Below, piece by piece: positions 1-9,148 of a stretch of DNA of 64,000 bases. Made by a program: the position numbers and the translations under genes. Numbering within the stretch: the first letter of the stretch is position 1; the number at the start of each line of letters is the position of its first letter. Origin of the DNA: Candidatus Woesearchaeota archaeon (GTDB lineage Archaea > Nanobdellota > Nanobdellia > Woesearchaeales > UBA10216). The notes under the pieces were generated by a model. The model was given only the letters and a program-made list of their open reading frames with translations, had not been told where the DNA came from and ran no database searches. The stretch is taken from positions 1 through 64,000 of the forward strand of contig JACPTF010000013.1 of NCBI GenBank assembly GCA_016192915.1, in the 5' to 3' direction.

Positions 1-70
1 TGCCTACGAAGAACAGCTCCCACGGCTCACGCTCGGCCTTTTTGGGATTGATAAGCAGCTCCAGGACCAT
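1..70 (-). CDS. Membrane protein N-terminus, partial (possibly SpoIIM-like)
   Basis: Only the first 23 codons lie in the window, and the frame stays open to the edge. The start at 70 is chosen because a TATA-like tatttaaat lies at about 95-103, the usual 25-30 nt upstream for a leaderless archaeal mRNA; an in-frame ATG at 94 is too close to that box. The peptide begins MVLELLINPKKAEREPWEL. From memory this resembles the N-terminus of archaeal stage II sporulation protein M-like membrane proteins, but the fragment is too short to be sure. It is divergent from the surface-protein gene that starts at 148. Confidence 0.4.
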   Translation of the reverse strand, partial: MVLELLINPKKAEREPWELFFVG

Positions 71-147
71 ACCCGCAGAAATGGCGCAGACCATTTAAAT
101 AGCTTTCCAAAAACTTTAATAACAAACAACAACAAGGCAAAAAGGCA

Positions 148-3100
148 ATGAAAAGATTCGTTAAAGTAATGGCACTGTTTGCCGTGTTCGTTCTCACGCT
201 ATACGTTTTTGACAAGCTCCAGCCAACAATAACTACAGTAACAAAGGCAGCACAACCAACCCCGCCGACAACCTACGCAGTCTACGAAGTAAGGCAGCTG
301 CAATGGGCTCTTGACGACCAGGCCGACTACGACTACAACAGCTCTCTGATAAACTTAAGCAGCGGCGAAGCCAAGCTCAAGCTTCAGAAGGTTCTCAAAG
401 AGCTCAAAAACCAAACCACACTCACCATACAGCAAAAAAGCAGCGGCAAGTACAACAAGAAGCTAGAATTTGAGTCAGAGCCCTACAGCTACAAAGGCAC
501 GCTAAAAACACTTTACTTCGATGCAGAAACACCAGCCCAAACAAGCGTAAAGCTCAAAATAAGGACAGCAAGCAGCCAACAGGCACTGGAAGAAGCAGAG
601 TGGCAGCCAAAGGGCAAAGACTACTACACCACAACCGGACAAGCCATAACAGCAGAGCCAAATGGCTACGTGCAGTACAAGGCGGTGCTGGAAACAGACG
701 ATGACACAAAAACGCCAATGCTCAACAGCGTCACAATAACTTACGAAACAGAGGAATACCCCGCAGAAGCAGCCATAACAACAAAAGAATACTCCTTCGC
801 CAGAAGCGTGGAAATACAGAAGCTGAAGACTGAGGAACAGCTCAACGGACAGACAGTAAAGTACGAATACTCAACAGACTCAGGACAAGCATGGAAAACA
901 CCAGTAAGCGGCCAGGTGCTGGCTGCAGCAGCAGACAAGATGCTGATTAAAGCCACCCTATTTTCCAACAAGACAGAAACGCCTGCAGTGAATGATATCA
1001 GGCTCAGCTACAAAATCAGCATATGCGACGAGAAGTGGCAGCCGAACTACACTGGCTGCGGCAAAAGCAACAGCAGGGTGAAATACTACACTGACGCAAA
1101 CAGCTGCGGCTCAACAGAAGACCTGCCGGCAGACAATGGAACAGCAGAAAGCTGTGACTACTGCACTCCACAATGGATAAACGTGAGCAGCAGCTGCAGA
1201 AGCGACGATACGATCACTGTGAGTTACCTCTACACCAACACCTGCTGCCAAGAGACAGGGCTGCCAAGCGACTGCACAATACCCCAGAACACGACAACTG
1301 CCTGTGATTACTGCACTCCAAACTGGCTGGAAACAAAAGGCAGCTGCGGCGCGAATGACAGGGTAACAGCAACATTCACTGACTTGAACACCTGCTATGC
1401 GATAACAGGGCTGCAGTCAGACAACAACAGGCCAGCTAACAAAACATACGATTGCGACTACTGCGCGCCGTCCTTTGTGTGCGGCAGCTACGGCGACTGC
1501 GGTGAGGACAACAAAAAGGCGTGCATACAGGTTAACGACAGCAGCAGCTGCTATGGAAAGACAGGGCTGGCATCCGACAACTACACCGGCAACTACAGCG
1601 AATTCACAGCGAGCTGTGCATACGATAACGAGAGACCGAACATAAACAGCGCAATAGCAGCTGCCATAGGCGATACACTGACTGTGCTGGCAAACATCAC
1701 AGACAAATCGGCAATAACAGCCATTGCACACATAATCAAGGATAATGATGCGGTGATGAACCTGACATTCACAAAAACAGCAAACAACGTCTACACAGCA
1801 TCGGCAAACGCCGCAGAACTAAGAGGGGCATATATCGTAAGCATCATTGCAAAAGACACATACAACAACACAGCAACTGCGAGAGGAATAGCAGGCGTAA
1901 CCCTTGATTCTGAAAAATCAGAGATAAAGGAAATCGTGCTGAACAGCACTGGTAAAGCTCTCATCGTTCTGGCAAACACAGCAACCATTGAGGTAAGGGG
2001 CAAAGCAGAGCCAACAGCACCCAGCGTAACAGGCAGGATTGTCGTGGCCGAGCAAGCAACTGGAAAGATGAATGCTACAAGACCGCAGGAGAAAAAAGAG
2101 CTCGGCATGTACATAGAGATAGAGGCTGACGAAGCGCTGAAATCAAACGTCTCCTCAGCAACGCTGAAAATAAGCTACACCGACCAGGAAGTCCTGGCTG
2201 CAAACTTGAGCGAAACAAGCCTTGCAATTTACTATTATGACGAACCATCCCTGTTATGGCAGCAGCTGAACTCCACAGCCAACGCAGCGCTGAACTACGT
2301 TGAAGGCAACACAACACACCTCAGCCTGTTCGGAGTATTCGGCGAGCAGAACCAAACAATTAATGCGACTTTCAACGCAACAGCGAATGCAACGATAAAC
2401 GCGACTATCAACTCCACAAGTAATACCACAAGCAACACCACAGAAAACGCGCAGCAGTCGCAGGCACAACCAAGCGACACAACGGCAGCAGCAAATGCGG
2501 CAGGAGAAGAAGGTGCAAGCGCGGGCAAAGAAGACTCGCTACAGCAAACAAAACCTGATGAGGCAGCAGGTGAAACAACCAAGGCACAGGAAAACTGCAG
2601 CTACAACGTGGCCGTAGAGGTGGAAGACAAGCCATCGTTCGTAAACAAGACCAGCATCACAGCAGCCCTAAAAAACACAGGGACATGCGCGATTGAAAAC
2701 CTTGAGGTAAAAGTCGCCCAGCCGCTGGATGATTACGTAGCAATAGAAAACGGCAAGGCAGCAAAGCTCGAACCAGAGCAGTCCCTCACATTCACCATAA
2801 AATCAAAAACAGCGGAGAATCGGGAGCAGGCAGAGCAAACAGCACAGGGGCAGCCGCCGCAGGGATTTGCCGTAAAAGAGCAAAGAAAAACATCAACGCG
2901 GAAAGGCAAGATAATAATAACAGGAAACGCCATAAAAGAAACAGCCTTAGAGGGCAAGCTGCCACTACGACAAGAGGTGCCCCTTAACATAGAAGTTTAC
3001 GAGCTCGAGCAGAAAAGCGGAAAAAGCGGCCTCGCAGCCATGATAACCGGACTCGTAATCCTAGCTATGCTGCTTACAATCACCTACAACAGGATAATCA

Positions 3101-3387
3101 AATTCAGAAGAGGCGGCATCAGCAAAGGGGGAGAGGCAATGAAAAAAGAAGCAGCAGCTGAAAAGGAAGAAACCAAAAGTGAAGAAGAGCTACCAACCCC
3201 GAAAGTAATAAAGGCCACAGACCACGAAACCATTAAATTCCACGAAAGCCTCAAAAAGTTCGAAGAAAAGGAAAACCTAAGGCAGCAGAACCTTTTTAGC
3301 GAAGGTTCATCAAAAAACGAATCAAAAAATGAATCGGAATACGAGCACGAAACAGGCGAAGACCGGCGCAATGACAAATTAGAGTGA
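148..3387 (+). CDS. Large cysteine-rich, membrane-anchored cell-surface protein
   Basis: 1079 residues. There is a hydrophobic signal or anchor segment at residues about 6-24 and a second membrane segment near 960-980, followed by a charged tail of about 100 residues (presumably cytoplasmic), so most of the protein faces outward. Residues about 290-500 hold repeats, each of about 45-55 residues and rich in Cys, with variants of CDYCTPxW, which suggests disulphide-stabilised modules. An Asn/Thr/Ser-rich linker near 735-775 looks like a glycosylated stalk. An AT-rich TATA-like stretch at about 111-121 precedes the ATG. The function is unknown; adhesion, S-layer association or surface structure are possible. 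Near the C-terminus the code contains an ACCTTTTT hairpin-tail repeat reading QQNLFSE. Confidence 0.75.
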   Translation: MKRFVKVMALFAVFVLTLYVFDKLQPTITTVTKAAQPTPPTTYAVYEVRQLQWALDDQADYDYNSSLINLSSGEAKLKLQKVLKELKNQTTLTIQQKSSGKYNKKLEFESEPYSYKGTLKTLYFDAETPAQTSVKLKIRTASSQQALEEAEWQPKGKDYYTTTGQAITAEPNGYVQYKAVLETDDDTKTPMLNSVTITYETEEYPAEAAITTKEYSFARSVEIQKLKTEEQLNGQTVKYEYSTDSGQAWKTPVSGQVLAAAADKMLIKATLFSNKTETPAVNDIRLSYKISICDEKWQPNYTGCGKSNSRVKYYTDANSCGSTEDLPADNGTAESCDYCTPQWINVSSSCRSDDTITVSYLYTNTCCQETGLPSDCTIPQNTTTACDYCTPNWLETKGSCGANDRVTATFTDLNTCYAITGLQSDNNRPANKTYDCDYCAPSFVCGSYGDCGEDNKKACIQVNDSSSCYGKTGLASDNYTGNYSEFTASCAYDNERPNINSAIAAAIGDTLTVLANITDKSAITAIAHIIKDNDAVMNLTFTKTANNVYTASANAAELRGAYIVSIIAKDTYNNTATARGIAGVTLDSEKSEIKEIVLNSTGKALIVLANTATIEVRGKAEPTAPSVTGRIVVAEQATGKMNATRPQEKKELGMYIEIEADEALKSNVSSATLKISYTDQEVLAANLSETSLAIYYYDEPSLLWQQLNSTANAALNYVEGNTTHLSLFGVFGEQNQTINATFNATANATINATINSTSNTTSNTTENAQQSQAQPSDTTAAANAAGEEGASAGKEDSLQQTKPDEAAGETTKAQENCSYNVAVEVEDKPSFVNKTSITAALKNTGTCAIENLEVKVAQPLDDYVAIENGKAAKLEPEQSLTFTIKSKTAENREQAEQTAQGQPPQGFAVKEQRKTSTRKGKIIITGNAIKETALEGKLPLRQEVPLNIEVYELEQKSGKSGLAAMITGLVILAMLLTITYNRIIKFRRGGISKGGEAMKKEAAAEKEETKSEEELPTPKVIKATDHETIKFHESLKKFEEKENLRQQNLFSEGSSKNESKNESEYEHETGEDRRNDKLE
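3289..3322 (+). repeat. Hairpin-tail repeat inside the surface-protein gene
   Basis: The sequence aaccttttt, a short loop, aaggtt and a catcaaaaaacg tail matches copies at 31264 and 42279. It reads in frame as NLFSEGSSKNE near the C-terminus of the surface protein. Pairing is partial in this copy. Confidence 0.45.
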
Positions 3388-3410
3388 ATAAAAGAACCGC
3401 ACGTAAAATG

Positions 3411-3534
3411 TCAGAATTTTCCACTAGTCTTTGACTAGTGGCAGAACTTGTTGTTCTGCCAAATTCCATTGAGGAAAATTCTGAGCACTAAGAACCACCC
3501 ATATAATCCCACCCGTCTCTGACGGGTGGTTCTT
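3411..3534. repeat. Compound inverted-repeat element (copy 1)
   Basis: An outer stem TCAGAATTTTCC (3411-3422) pairs perfectly with 3473-3484. It encloses two hairpins: CCACTAGTC-ttt-GACTAGTGG (3421-3441) and GGCAGAAC/GTTCTGCC (3440-3460). A second stem AAGAACCACCC (3490-3500) pairs with 3524-3534, with an alternative 9-bp hairpin CCACCCGTC-tct-GACGGGTGG inside. The spacer GAGCAC-N2-AGAACC recurs in a similar element at 44099-44208. It lies between the convergent surface-protein and rps12 genes, so it could also act as a bidirectional terminator. The hairpin with a three-base loop recalls right ends of IS200/IS605-family elements, but no transposase is present. Confidence 0.65.
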
Positions 3535-3546
3535 TAGTCCCAATAC

Positions 3547-5511
3547 TTACTTCCTAGCCTTCTCAACCTTGCCCTTAAGCAGCGCATCAAGGCTCTGGTC
3601 ATTGATTTTTATGACCTTCCACCTGACGCCTGGAATGTCACCATAGGAACGGCCCTTCCTGCCGCCTATGCACTCGACCATGACCTCATCGTGCTCATCA
3701 ACAAGCTTAGAAGCGCCATCGCCGGGGCAGAAAGCCGTCACCTGCCTGCCGTTCTTGATGAGCTGGACCCTTACACAGTTGCCTGTCAAGATGCCATTTG
3801 CGAAGAAATTATGATTATCGCTTGCAGTGGTAACGTCAATCAACTCGTCGCATTTCGTTTGCCGAATACCAGTTACCGTTTCCCAAACCAAGCCGTCGCC
3901 CAAACCAGCCGTAGCTTCAGTTGCCCACTCCTTAAACCCTATAAACCCGGAAGTAGTCCCGAGTTTCTCCACATCCTTAACACCGCACGAAACCCAGTAA
4001 TTAACAGCACCTTTTTTAACAAAATTAAAGCCGGCCCTGTTTAATATTTCGGTAATAGCAGCTATGCTATGACCTTTTTCCCTTAAATTTTGGAATTCAA
4101 CGTATGCCCTTTTACACTTCTCCATGTGCCTTAGTTTTATGGTTAAATACTGGAAAGCAAGCTTGGCAAGGCAACCCCTCTGCTGATTGTACCTGTAACC
4201 TATCTTACCATAAAGATTTGCCAAGTTTTTATGATTAGAATCGATATATAAGTAAGTCCTGTACGTTTTTGCACCGCTTTTTCTTCTTCCATACTCTTCA
4301 TGCCTTATTTTCGAAGTAATGCCAAAATCTTTAAGCATCTCTACAATATCTGTTACGAAACTCATGCCGCTTTTGAAGTTCTCTTCTGTTTTATTAATAG
4401 CCAGAGATGGCGGCATAAAAGTCTTACCTTTCAGCCTGGGCTTTTCAAGCTCGCTCCCAAAATAAGCTGCCAAGAATTCTTCCTTAACCCAAAGCGGCCC
4501 CTCTTTGATAAATGAAGGGACACCGTAGCTCTGATTTGCCTTATCGCCTGTAGGCACGCCAAGCGCCCTGAAAAGCGTGAAGAGGCTCACCGAGCCTGAT
4601 TTTATCAAATTATAATCTCCCTCAATTACCCTTTCTTTACCCCCGATGTTAACCAAGCTTTTAGAATGCCCCGTAATTATTTCAGAGCAGTAAAACCCTA
4701 AAGCTTTGATGTCATCAGCGATTTTCCCAAGCTCATCCTTTTGCCCTGACGCTATTACCTTAACATCATTAAAGCCGTCTTTTTTAACGTAACAAGCCAA
4801 TGTGCCATCTCCGAACAAATGACCCGCTAACCTGACAATCTTCGGCAGCTTAGGGTTGTCCAATTTAAGAGGCAGCAGCCCTTTGCTTTTTAGTTCAGAA
4901 ACAACCCTCTCTGCATTTGAGCCTTCTGGAACATTCACGACAACATCCTTCTCAGTCAGGATTTCCTTATCAGAAACTTCATACTTAACAGGGTCCAATG
5001 GCATAACTACGACTTTGTCCCCTACCCTTAGCTTACTAAGGTCTATTTTCCCATTATTGGTATAGATAGGATGGTCGCCTGTTGCTATTAATTGCCTGCC
5101 GGTATCTGTAGTAAGCTGAAAAGCTGTTGACTCTTCTATTTCCTTTTCTGTGAGAGAAAAATAATCAACAACTTTCGAATGCTCAAGCTCCTTTTTTGCT
5201 CCATTGTAAGTATAAATTTCTCCAGAATGCCATAAATTACCAAATTCTTTAATGGTCACTTCACAGCCATCTGACAAATAAACAGGCGTATTTGGAGCAA
5301 CGCATTTCCTCATGGCAGAGTTAGGCTGCTTGGCCTCAAACTGAACCTTCTCAAGAACAATGCCCTTAGCCTGCCAGGCGCCCTCCAACGGGTCAGACTT
5401 GGCCCTCATGTTCAGAATACGAACCACATAAGTGTGCTTAGCCCACCTTGCAGCAGCCCTTCTCCTAGCAAGAGAACCGCCAGCATTCAAACCACGAGCC
5501 TTAGACGCCAT
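3547..5511 (-). CDS. rps12: Ribosomal protein S12 (uS12) precursor with an intein
   Basis: The 654-residue precursor has S12 at both ends: an N-extein of 69 residues ending KQPNSAMRK and a C-extein of 76 residues starting [10 protein letters not shown]. They join to a normal 145-residue archaeal S12. S12 sits in the decoding centre of the 30S subunit, and the KQPNSA loop, where the intein is placed, is the highly conserved segment that contacts the A site and carries streptomycin-resistance mutations in bacteria. The gene is last in the RNA polymerase cluster, after a 176-nt gap that holds its own TATA box. The usual next genes rps7 and tef1a are absent; a convergent gene follows. Every S12 molecule must therefore be made by protein splicing. 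Confidence 0.96.
   Translation of the reverse strand: MASKARGLNAGGSLARRRAAARWAKHTYVVRILNMRAKSDPLEGAWQAKGIVLEKVQFEAKQPNSAMRKCVAPNTPVYLSDGCEVTIKEFGNLWHSGEIYTYNGAKKELEHSKVVDYFSLTEKEIEESTAFQLTTDTGRQLIATGDHPIYTNNGKIDLSKLRVGDKVVVMPLDPVKYEVSDKEILTEKDVVVNVPEGSNAERVVSELKSKGLLPLKLDNPKLPKIVRLAGHLFGDGTLACYVKKDGFNDVKVIASGQKDELGKIADDIKALGFYCSEIITGHSKSLVNIGGKERVIEGDYNLIKSGSVSLFTLFRALGVPTGDKANQSYGVPSFIKEGPLWVKEEFLAAYFGSELEKPRLKGKTFMPPSLAINKTEENFKSGMSFVTDIVEMLKDFGITSKIRHEEYGRRKSGAKTYRTYLYIDSNHKNLANLYGKIGYRYNQQRGCLAKLAFQYLTIKLRHMEKCKRAYVEFQNLREKGHSIAAITEILNRAGFNFVKKGAVNYWVSCGVKDVEKLGTTSGFIGFKEWATEATAGLGDGLVWETVTGIRQTKCDELIDVTTASDNHNFFANGILTGNCVRVQLIKNGRQVTAFCPGDGASKLVDEHDEVMVECIGGRKGRSYGDIPGVRWKVIKINDQSLDALLKGKVEKARK
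3778..5304 (-). other. Intein in S12, LAGLIDADG (DOD) homing-endonuclease type
   Basis: Precursor residues 70-578 (509 aa). Cys70 is the first intein residue ([13 protein letters not shown], block A). TGDHPIYT near 144-151 is block B with its Thr-x-x-His. Endonuclease motifs are LAGHLFGDG near 228-236 and a degenerate second motif [11 protein letters not shown] near 347-357. Block F is [10 protein letters not shown] near 564-573, and the intein ends ILTGN before the +1 Cys. The penultimate residue is Gly instead of the usual His, which is known in a minority of active inteins. The second DOD motif has G-S-E where an Asp is usual, so endonuclease activity is uncertain. Confidence 0.93.
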
Positions 5512-5533
5512 AACCAGAAGAGCATTGAGGGGT

Positions 5534-5545
5534 GGTTTATAAAGA
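5534..5545 (-). promoter_or_regulatory. TATA box of rps12
   Basis: On the minus strand tttataaacc lies about 25-30 nt before the rps12 ATG at 5511, the spacing of a leaderless archaeal promoter. It indicates that rps12 can be transcribed apart from the upstream RNA polymerase operon. Confidence 0.55.
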
Positions 5546-5687
5546 TTGCTGCCATAAGCGGGTGTGGGACAGAATTAGTTAAGCTTTTCCCGCATCTTCC
5601 ACTTGCACAGCTTTCAGTAGCAAATCCTTCCAGTTCGCTGCTTGACTGATTCCCACGTTCTGCACCAGCGTTATAAAAACATCACAG

Positions 5688-6143
5688 CTAAACAACCTTC
5701 AGCTCCTTGACGGAAAAGTAGCGCCGCAGGATTGACTCATAATTCCTGAGGCTGCTCCCGCCCCGGCCAATAAGGTAGCCACGGCTTTGGGAATCGGCAG
5801 CCACTGTGACAACGCCATCAGCAAAGGAAATGTTCCGGGCCCTTATCGGAAGCACAAGGCTTGCGACAAAGGAGAGGATGTCATCGGAATATTCAACAAC
5901 CTTGACCTTTCTCTTGAGAACAGACTCAAGGCGCTTCACATGTGAACCAGCCCGGCCGACAGCCAGCCCGTACTGCGCAGGCTCCACCACGTAAACCAGA
6001 AGGCCGTTGCCGTCAACAAAGCAGTCCTTAAGCTTGGCCCTCGTTACCGACTCAAAAAAGGACATCAGCTTAATCAATGCGTTATCATACTTGATCTTAT
6101 GACGCTTTCCCTCAACCGACCCAGAACCAGACTCTGAAACCAC
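5688..6143 (-). CDS. nusA: NusA-like transcription factor (two KH domains)
   Basis: Archaeal NusA is a short protein made of two KH RNA-binding domains, linked to transcription elongation or termination, and its gene regularly lies between rpl30e and rps12. The KH GxxG motifs are visible as VGRAGSH and IGRGGSS. The reading frame is open much further upstream, but that part overlaps rpl30e. I choose the GTG at 6143, preceded by an aggt ribosome-binding motif and 13 nt after the rpl30e stop, which brings the conserved KIKYDNALIKLMSFFE stretch close to the N-terminus. An internal ATG at 6065 is a less likely alternative because it would remove that conserved segment. Confidence 0.85.
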   Translation of the reverse strand: MVSESGSGSVEGKRHKIKYDNALIKLMSFFESVTRAKLKDCFVDGNGLLVYVVEPAQYGLAVGRAGSHVKRLESVLKRKVKVVEYSDDILSFVASLVLPIRARNISFADGVVTVAADSQSRGYLIGRGGSSLRNYESILRRYFSVKELKVV

Positions 6144-6156
6144 GACGCTTACCTGT

Positions 6157-6420
6157 TTACTTAAGGACGCCGACCACTGCGATTGAAAACGGCTTCTTGC
6201 ACATAACACCCAGCTCGTCATTAGGAACTGCAAGCTCAACAAGCTCGCAGCCTGCAACAGAGCAGTAATGCCTGATGTCACCCTTTATCTTGTCAGGGCA
6301 GTTTGAGGCAATAAAAACCTTGGCAAGCCCGCTGTGCCTGAGGTGCTTCATAACCTCATCAGTGCCCATGACAAACTTGCTCCCCTGCACGTGCTTCCTA
6401 AGCTCAGTCAACGCTTCCAT
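6157..6420 (-). CDS. rpl30e: Ribosomal protein L30e (eL30)
   Basis: 87 residues, full length for the family. L30e is a small alpha/beta RNA-binding protein of the 50S subunit, related to L7Ae. The conserved SNCP motif and the core around VFIASNCPDKIKGDI are present. It follows rpoA'' by 12 nt and precedes nusA by 13 nt, the standard archaeal order rpoA''-rpl30e-nusA-rps12, so it is very probably co-transcribed with the polymerase genes. Confidence 0.93.
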   Translation of the reverse strand: MEALTELRKHVQGSKFVMGTDEVMKHLRHSGLAKVFIASNCPDKIKGDIRHYCSVAGCELVELAVPNDELGVMCKKPFSIAVVGVLK

Positions 6421-6432
6421 TTCAAGTGCCTG

Positions 6433-9129
6433 TCACTTATTCTTTGAAATCAGTTTTGGCAGCCCTGTGCCTATTGGAACGGGCTGGTTAAGCATAACGT
6501 TCTCAACAACTGATGTGAGCTTGTCAACCTCGCCGTAAAGGCTTGCGTTGATAATGTGCTTAATCGGAGTCTCAAATGACGCCCGGGCCAGAACGCTTGC
6601 CTTGTCACGCACAACACCATACCGGGTAATGCCCTTGACCTTGCCATCAGCGCACATAACATCGGCAACGAGCATCAGATGGCGGATGTCAACATTAAGG
6701 CCCTGCGTCTCGATAACCTTGAAAACCTCATCAATAACCGCCTGCCTCGCTGCCTCTATTCCCAAGGTTTCCTCAATCTCAAAAACATCATTAGTCTTTG
6801 TGCGGGTTTCATCAACAAAAGGAATCTGCAGCACCTTCTTAAGGTTGGAGCCAAACGTAAGGATAACATACTCGTTGTTCTTCTTGACAGGAAGCACCTG
6901 AGTCACTCCGCGAACTCCCTTCACAAAAGCCTCCTTGGCCTTCTCCTTTAGCTTGAAGATATCGCTCACGCCGCCCTCCTTCGTCTTCACTTTCAGAATC
7001 AAGGTGCTGCCCTTTACCTCAACAGTAACGCCCTTGGCACTTACCTTCAGGGCCTTGGCCAGGATGACCTCATTTATGCCAAGCTCCTTCATCTTGCCAA
7101 CATCAAGCTGGGCCTCAATCCTGTTGTCAGCAACATTAATTGAAAACTCAGTTGCAATATCCTGAAGCTTTGTCTCCCTAATCATCAGCGCAGCCTTCTT
7201 GATATCCTGGCCTTCAGCATAAGGCTTCTTCAGGTAAATCTCCATCATTGGAGTGGTAAGGTTCTTCCTGCCATCAAGGATTTCAATAATCCTGGGCAGG
7301 CCCATGGTGACATTCATCGCTGAAACGCCTGCGAAGTGGAATGTGTCCAGAGTGTTGTGTGTCACTACACCATCGAAAGTTGTGAAGGTCTCTGTTTCCT
7401 CTACTGAGAAGTCGTAGACAAAAGGCGTGCTTGGCTTAACATACTCCAACGCAATTATCTCATCCCAAACAATATCCGCATCAACCATTTTTCTTATCAG
7501 AGCTAACTCTTCTTCAATGTTAATGCCTTGTTGAGACGCGATAGACGCAAATTCTTTAACATACCTCTGCAACGCTGTCCTGCCAACTTTTTGCTTTTTT
7601 GTTAGTTTCATGACTAATCTGCTTGGAAGGCCAAGCTTTCTTCCCAGAGTTAAGAAAATATTTCCGTAACCCGGAATCATATCTATTGCATCATAACTTT
7701 TCCCTTCTTTTTTCGCTTTTTCCAAATTTGCTGCCAGCTGAATCAGCGCTGACTTCTTTGCCGGTATTGATGATCCTATCTTTCGCAAGAATATCTCGCT
7801 ATACCTGTAAGAAACAGAAATCCAGTGCTGGCCTTTCTTGTCAGCATTTTTTACAGAGAATATTCCCAGGCGCGTAAGGAGCAATGAGATTCCGTCAATA
7901 AGCGCCTCCGAATTTGAGCTTGCCCTTATCACGTTTCTCGTAACGCTTACGTTTCCATCGCCATCAAAGTACGCCTGCAGCAGGTTAGCGATAAAGTCCT
8001 CATTTGCATCAAAAGCGAACTGCGGAACCCTTTTATGCGAGGATTTTCGGCCGCACGCCAGCTTTAGAAGGTCTGCCAGCACAGTTGAATGAAGCCACAA
8101 CGTGGCGCTTGGGCCAAATTCGCCGGTTTCGTGCTTGACGTTATACCCTATTTTGTACTTGGCTGCGAACTCTGCTGCCCTTGCCAAATAAGGCTCGGAA
8201 ATGTTGGAAATGCCGATAGAGTTCTCAACGTGAACGCCCTCAGCAAGGTAGGCTCCTACGAGCCAGCCAAACAAACTGTCAAAAGGCATAACTTCCGGAA
8301 TCTGCGCCCTGCTGTGGTTTTGGCAAGGGTAAACACACTGCTCCTGAACCAAAATCTGGCTGGAAGAGTTTGCATAATTATTAATTTGCTCGTAGCCCAA
8401 AGGAATTGTGGCTGAGCGATGCAGCCTGCTGTTGCTGCTAATGGCCTTTTTCAGCTCACTGCCGTAGATGTATTTTTCCTTAGGCAGAAATTCCTCAAGA
8501 GCTAAACTACCCCTTACTTCACCAACATCAAGCGACTTCAGCACTGGAATCCTATCGCCCTCCTTAAGTTTGCTTCCTGCAACAGGCACAATTTTATTGT
8601 CCTGCCTGAGCACAAATGAGTGGTAAGGGGTTGCTACAATCCTTCTTCCAGAAGCCATCGTTATTCTCAAAAGCTCAGAAGGGGCTTGGTGCCTGCTTAC
8701 GGCAGTAACGCGTTTCCAAACGATCTTTTCAGTTTGGCTCAAGCTCGGAACCCAAACTGCAGCATCTTTAGGCAGCCTGTAAACTTCTGTCTGCTCAGGA
8801 TTAACAAGCTTTTTGAAGCCGTAACTAGAAAGCGTGACATCAACAAACTCGCCTATCTTCACAGCCCTGACGCCTTTGGCTGTCTTGATAATCACCCTCT
8901 CTTCGTAATCGATCGACATCTGCGTCCCAGGCTCCCCAATCGACTCTGCAGCAACAAGGCCAACAGACTCGCCAGGCTCAACCTTCATCTCGCCGTACTC
9001 ATCAGAAATCCTCTTCGCAACCTCCCGGGCTTTCGACTCGGAAAGCTTATCAGGAATAGCTCCAGCTATCATGTTGAAAACACCCTCAGGAAGGGCGTCC
9101 TTCAATTCCTTCAAAACACTAGCTGCCAT
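6433..9129 (-). CDS. rpoA2: RNA polymerase subunit A'' precursor with an intein
   Basis: The 898-residue precursor contains an N-extein of 71 residues ending ESIGEPGTQM and a C-extein of 306 residues starting TLDTFHFAGV, which join to a 377-residue A'' (C-terminal part of the largest RNA polymerase subunit, carrying trigger-loop and jaw elements). The join restores the conserved GEPGTQM-T-x-x-TFHFAGV trigger-loop region. The gene follows rpoA' and precedes rpl30e by 12 nt. Splicing is needed for an active polymerase, so both this subunit and S12 in the same cluster depend on inteins. Confidence 0.96.
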   Translation of the reverse strand: MAASVLKELKDALPEGVFNMIAGAIPDKLSESKAREVAKRISDEYGEMKVEPGESVGLVAAESIGEPGTQMSIDYEERVIIKTAKGVRAVKIGEFVDVTLSSYGFKKLVNPEQTEVYRLPKDAAVWVPSLSQTEKIVWKRVTAVSRHQAPSELLRITMASGRRIVATPYHSFVLRQDNKIVPVAGSKLKEGDRIPVLKSLDVGEVRGSLALEEFLPKEKYIYGSELKKAISSNSRLHRSATIPLGYEQINNYANSSSQILVQEQCVYPCQNHSRAQIPEVMPFDSLFGWLVGAYLAEGVHVENSIGISNISEPYLARAAEFAAKYKIGYNVKHETGEFGPSATLWLHSTVLADLLKLACGRKSSHKRVPQFAFDANEDFIANLLQAYFDGDGNVSVTRNVIRASSNSEALIDGISLLLTRLGIFSVKNADKKGQHWISVSYRYSEIFLRKIGSSIPAKKSALIQLAANLEKAKKEGKSYDAIDMIPGYGNIFLTLGRKLGLPSRLVMKLTKKQKVGRTALQRYVKEFASIASQQGINIEEELALIRKMVDADIVWDEIIALEYVKPSTPFVYDFSVEETETFTTFDGVVTHNTLDTFHFAGVSAMNVTMGLPRIIEILDGRKNLTTPMMEIYLKKPYAEGQDIKKAALMIRETKLQDIATEFSINVADNRIEAQLDVGKMKELGINEVILAKALKVSAKGVTVEVKGSTLILKVKTKEGGVSDIFKLKEKAKEAFVKGVRGVTQVLPVKKNNEYVILTFGSNLKKVLQIPFVDETRTKTNDVFEIEETLGIEAARQAVIDEVFKVIETQGLNVDIRHLMLVADVMCADGKVKGITRYGVVRDKASVLARASFETPIKHIINASLYGEVDKLTSVVENVMLNQPVPIGTGLPKLISKNK
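7354..8916 (-). other. Intein in RpoA'', LAGLIDADG (DOD) type
   Basis: Precursor residues 72-592 (521 aa). It starts with Ser72 (SIDYEERVIIKT) and ends VVTHN with canonical His-Asn before the +1 Thr. The splicing-block B motif TPYHSFVL is present (Thr-x-x-His). Endonuclease motifs LFGWLVGAYLAEG and LLQAYFDGDG both retain acidic residues, so homing activity is plausible. The RpoA'' GEPGTQM insertion point is an established archaeal intein site. The sequence does not obviously resemble the S12 intein beyond family motifs. Confidence 0.93.
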
Positions 9130-9148
9130 TTTTCAGCACCTGCACCAA

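Noticed and set aside
1417-2635. Several long open frames on the minus strand opposite the surface-protein gene
   Set aside because: They are shadows of the long plus-strand gene, with low-complexity translations rich in Cys, Val and Leu and no start signals.
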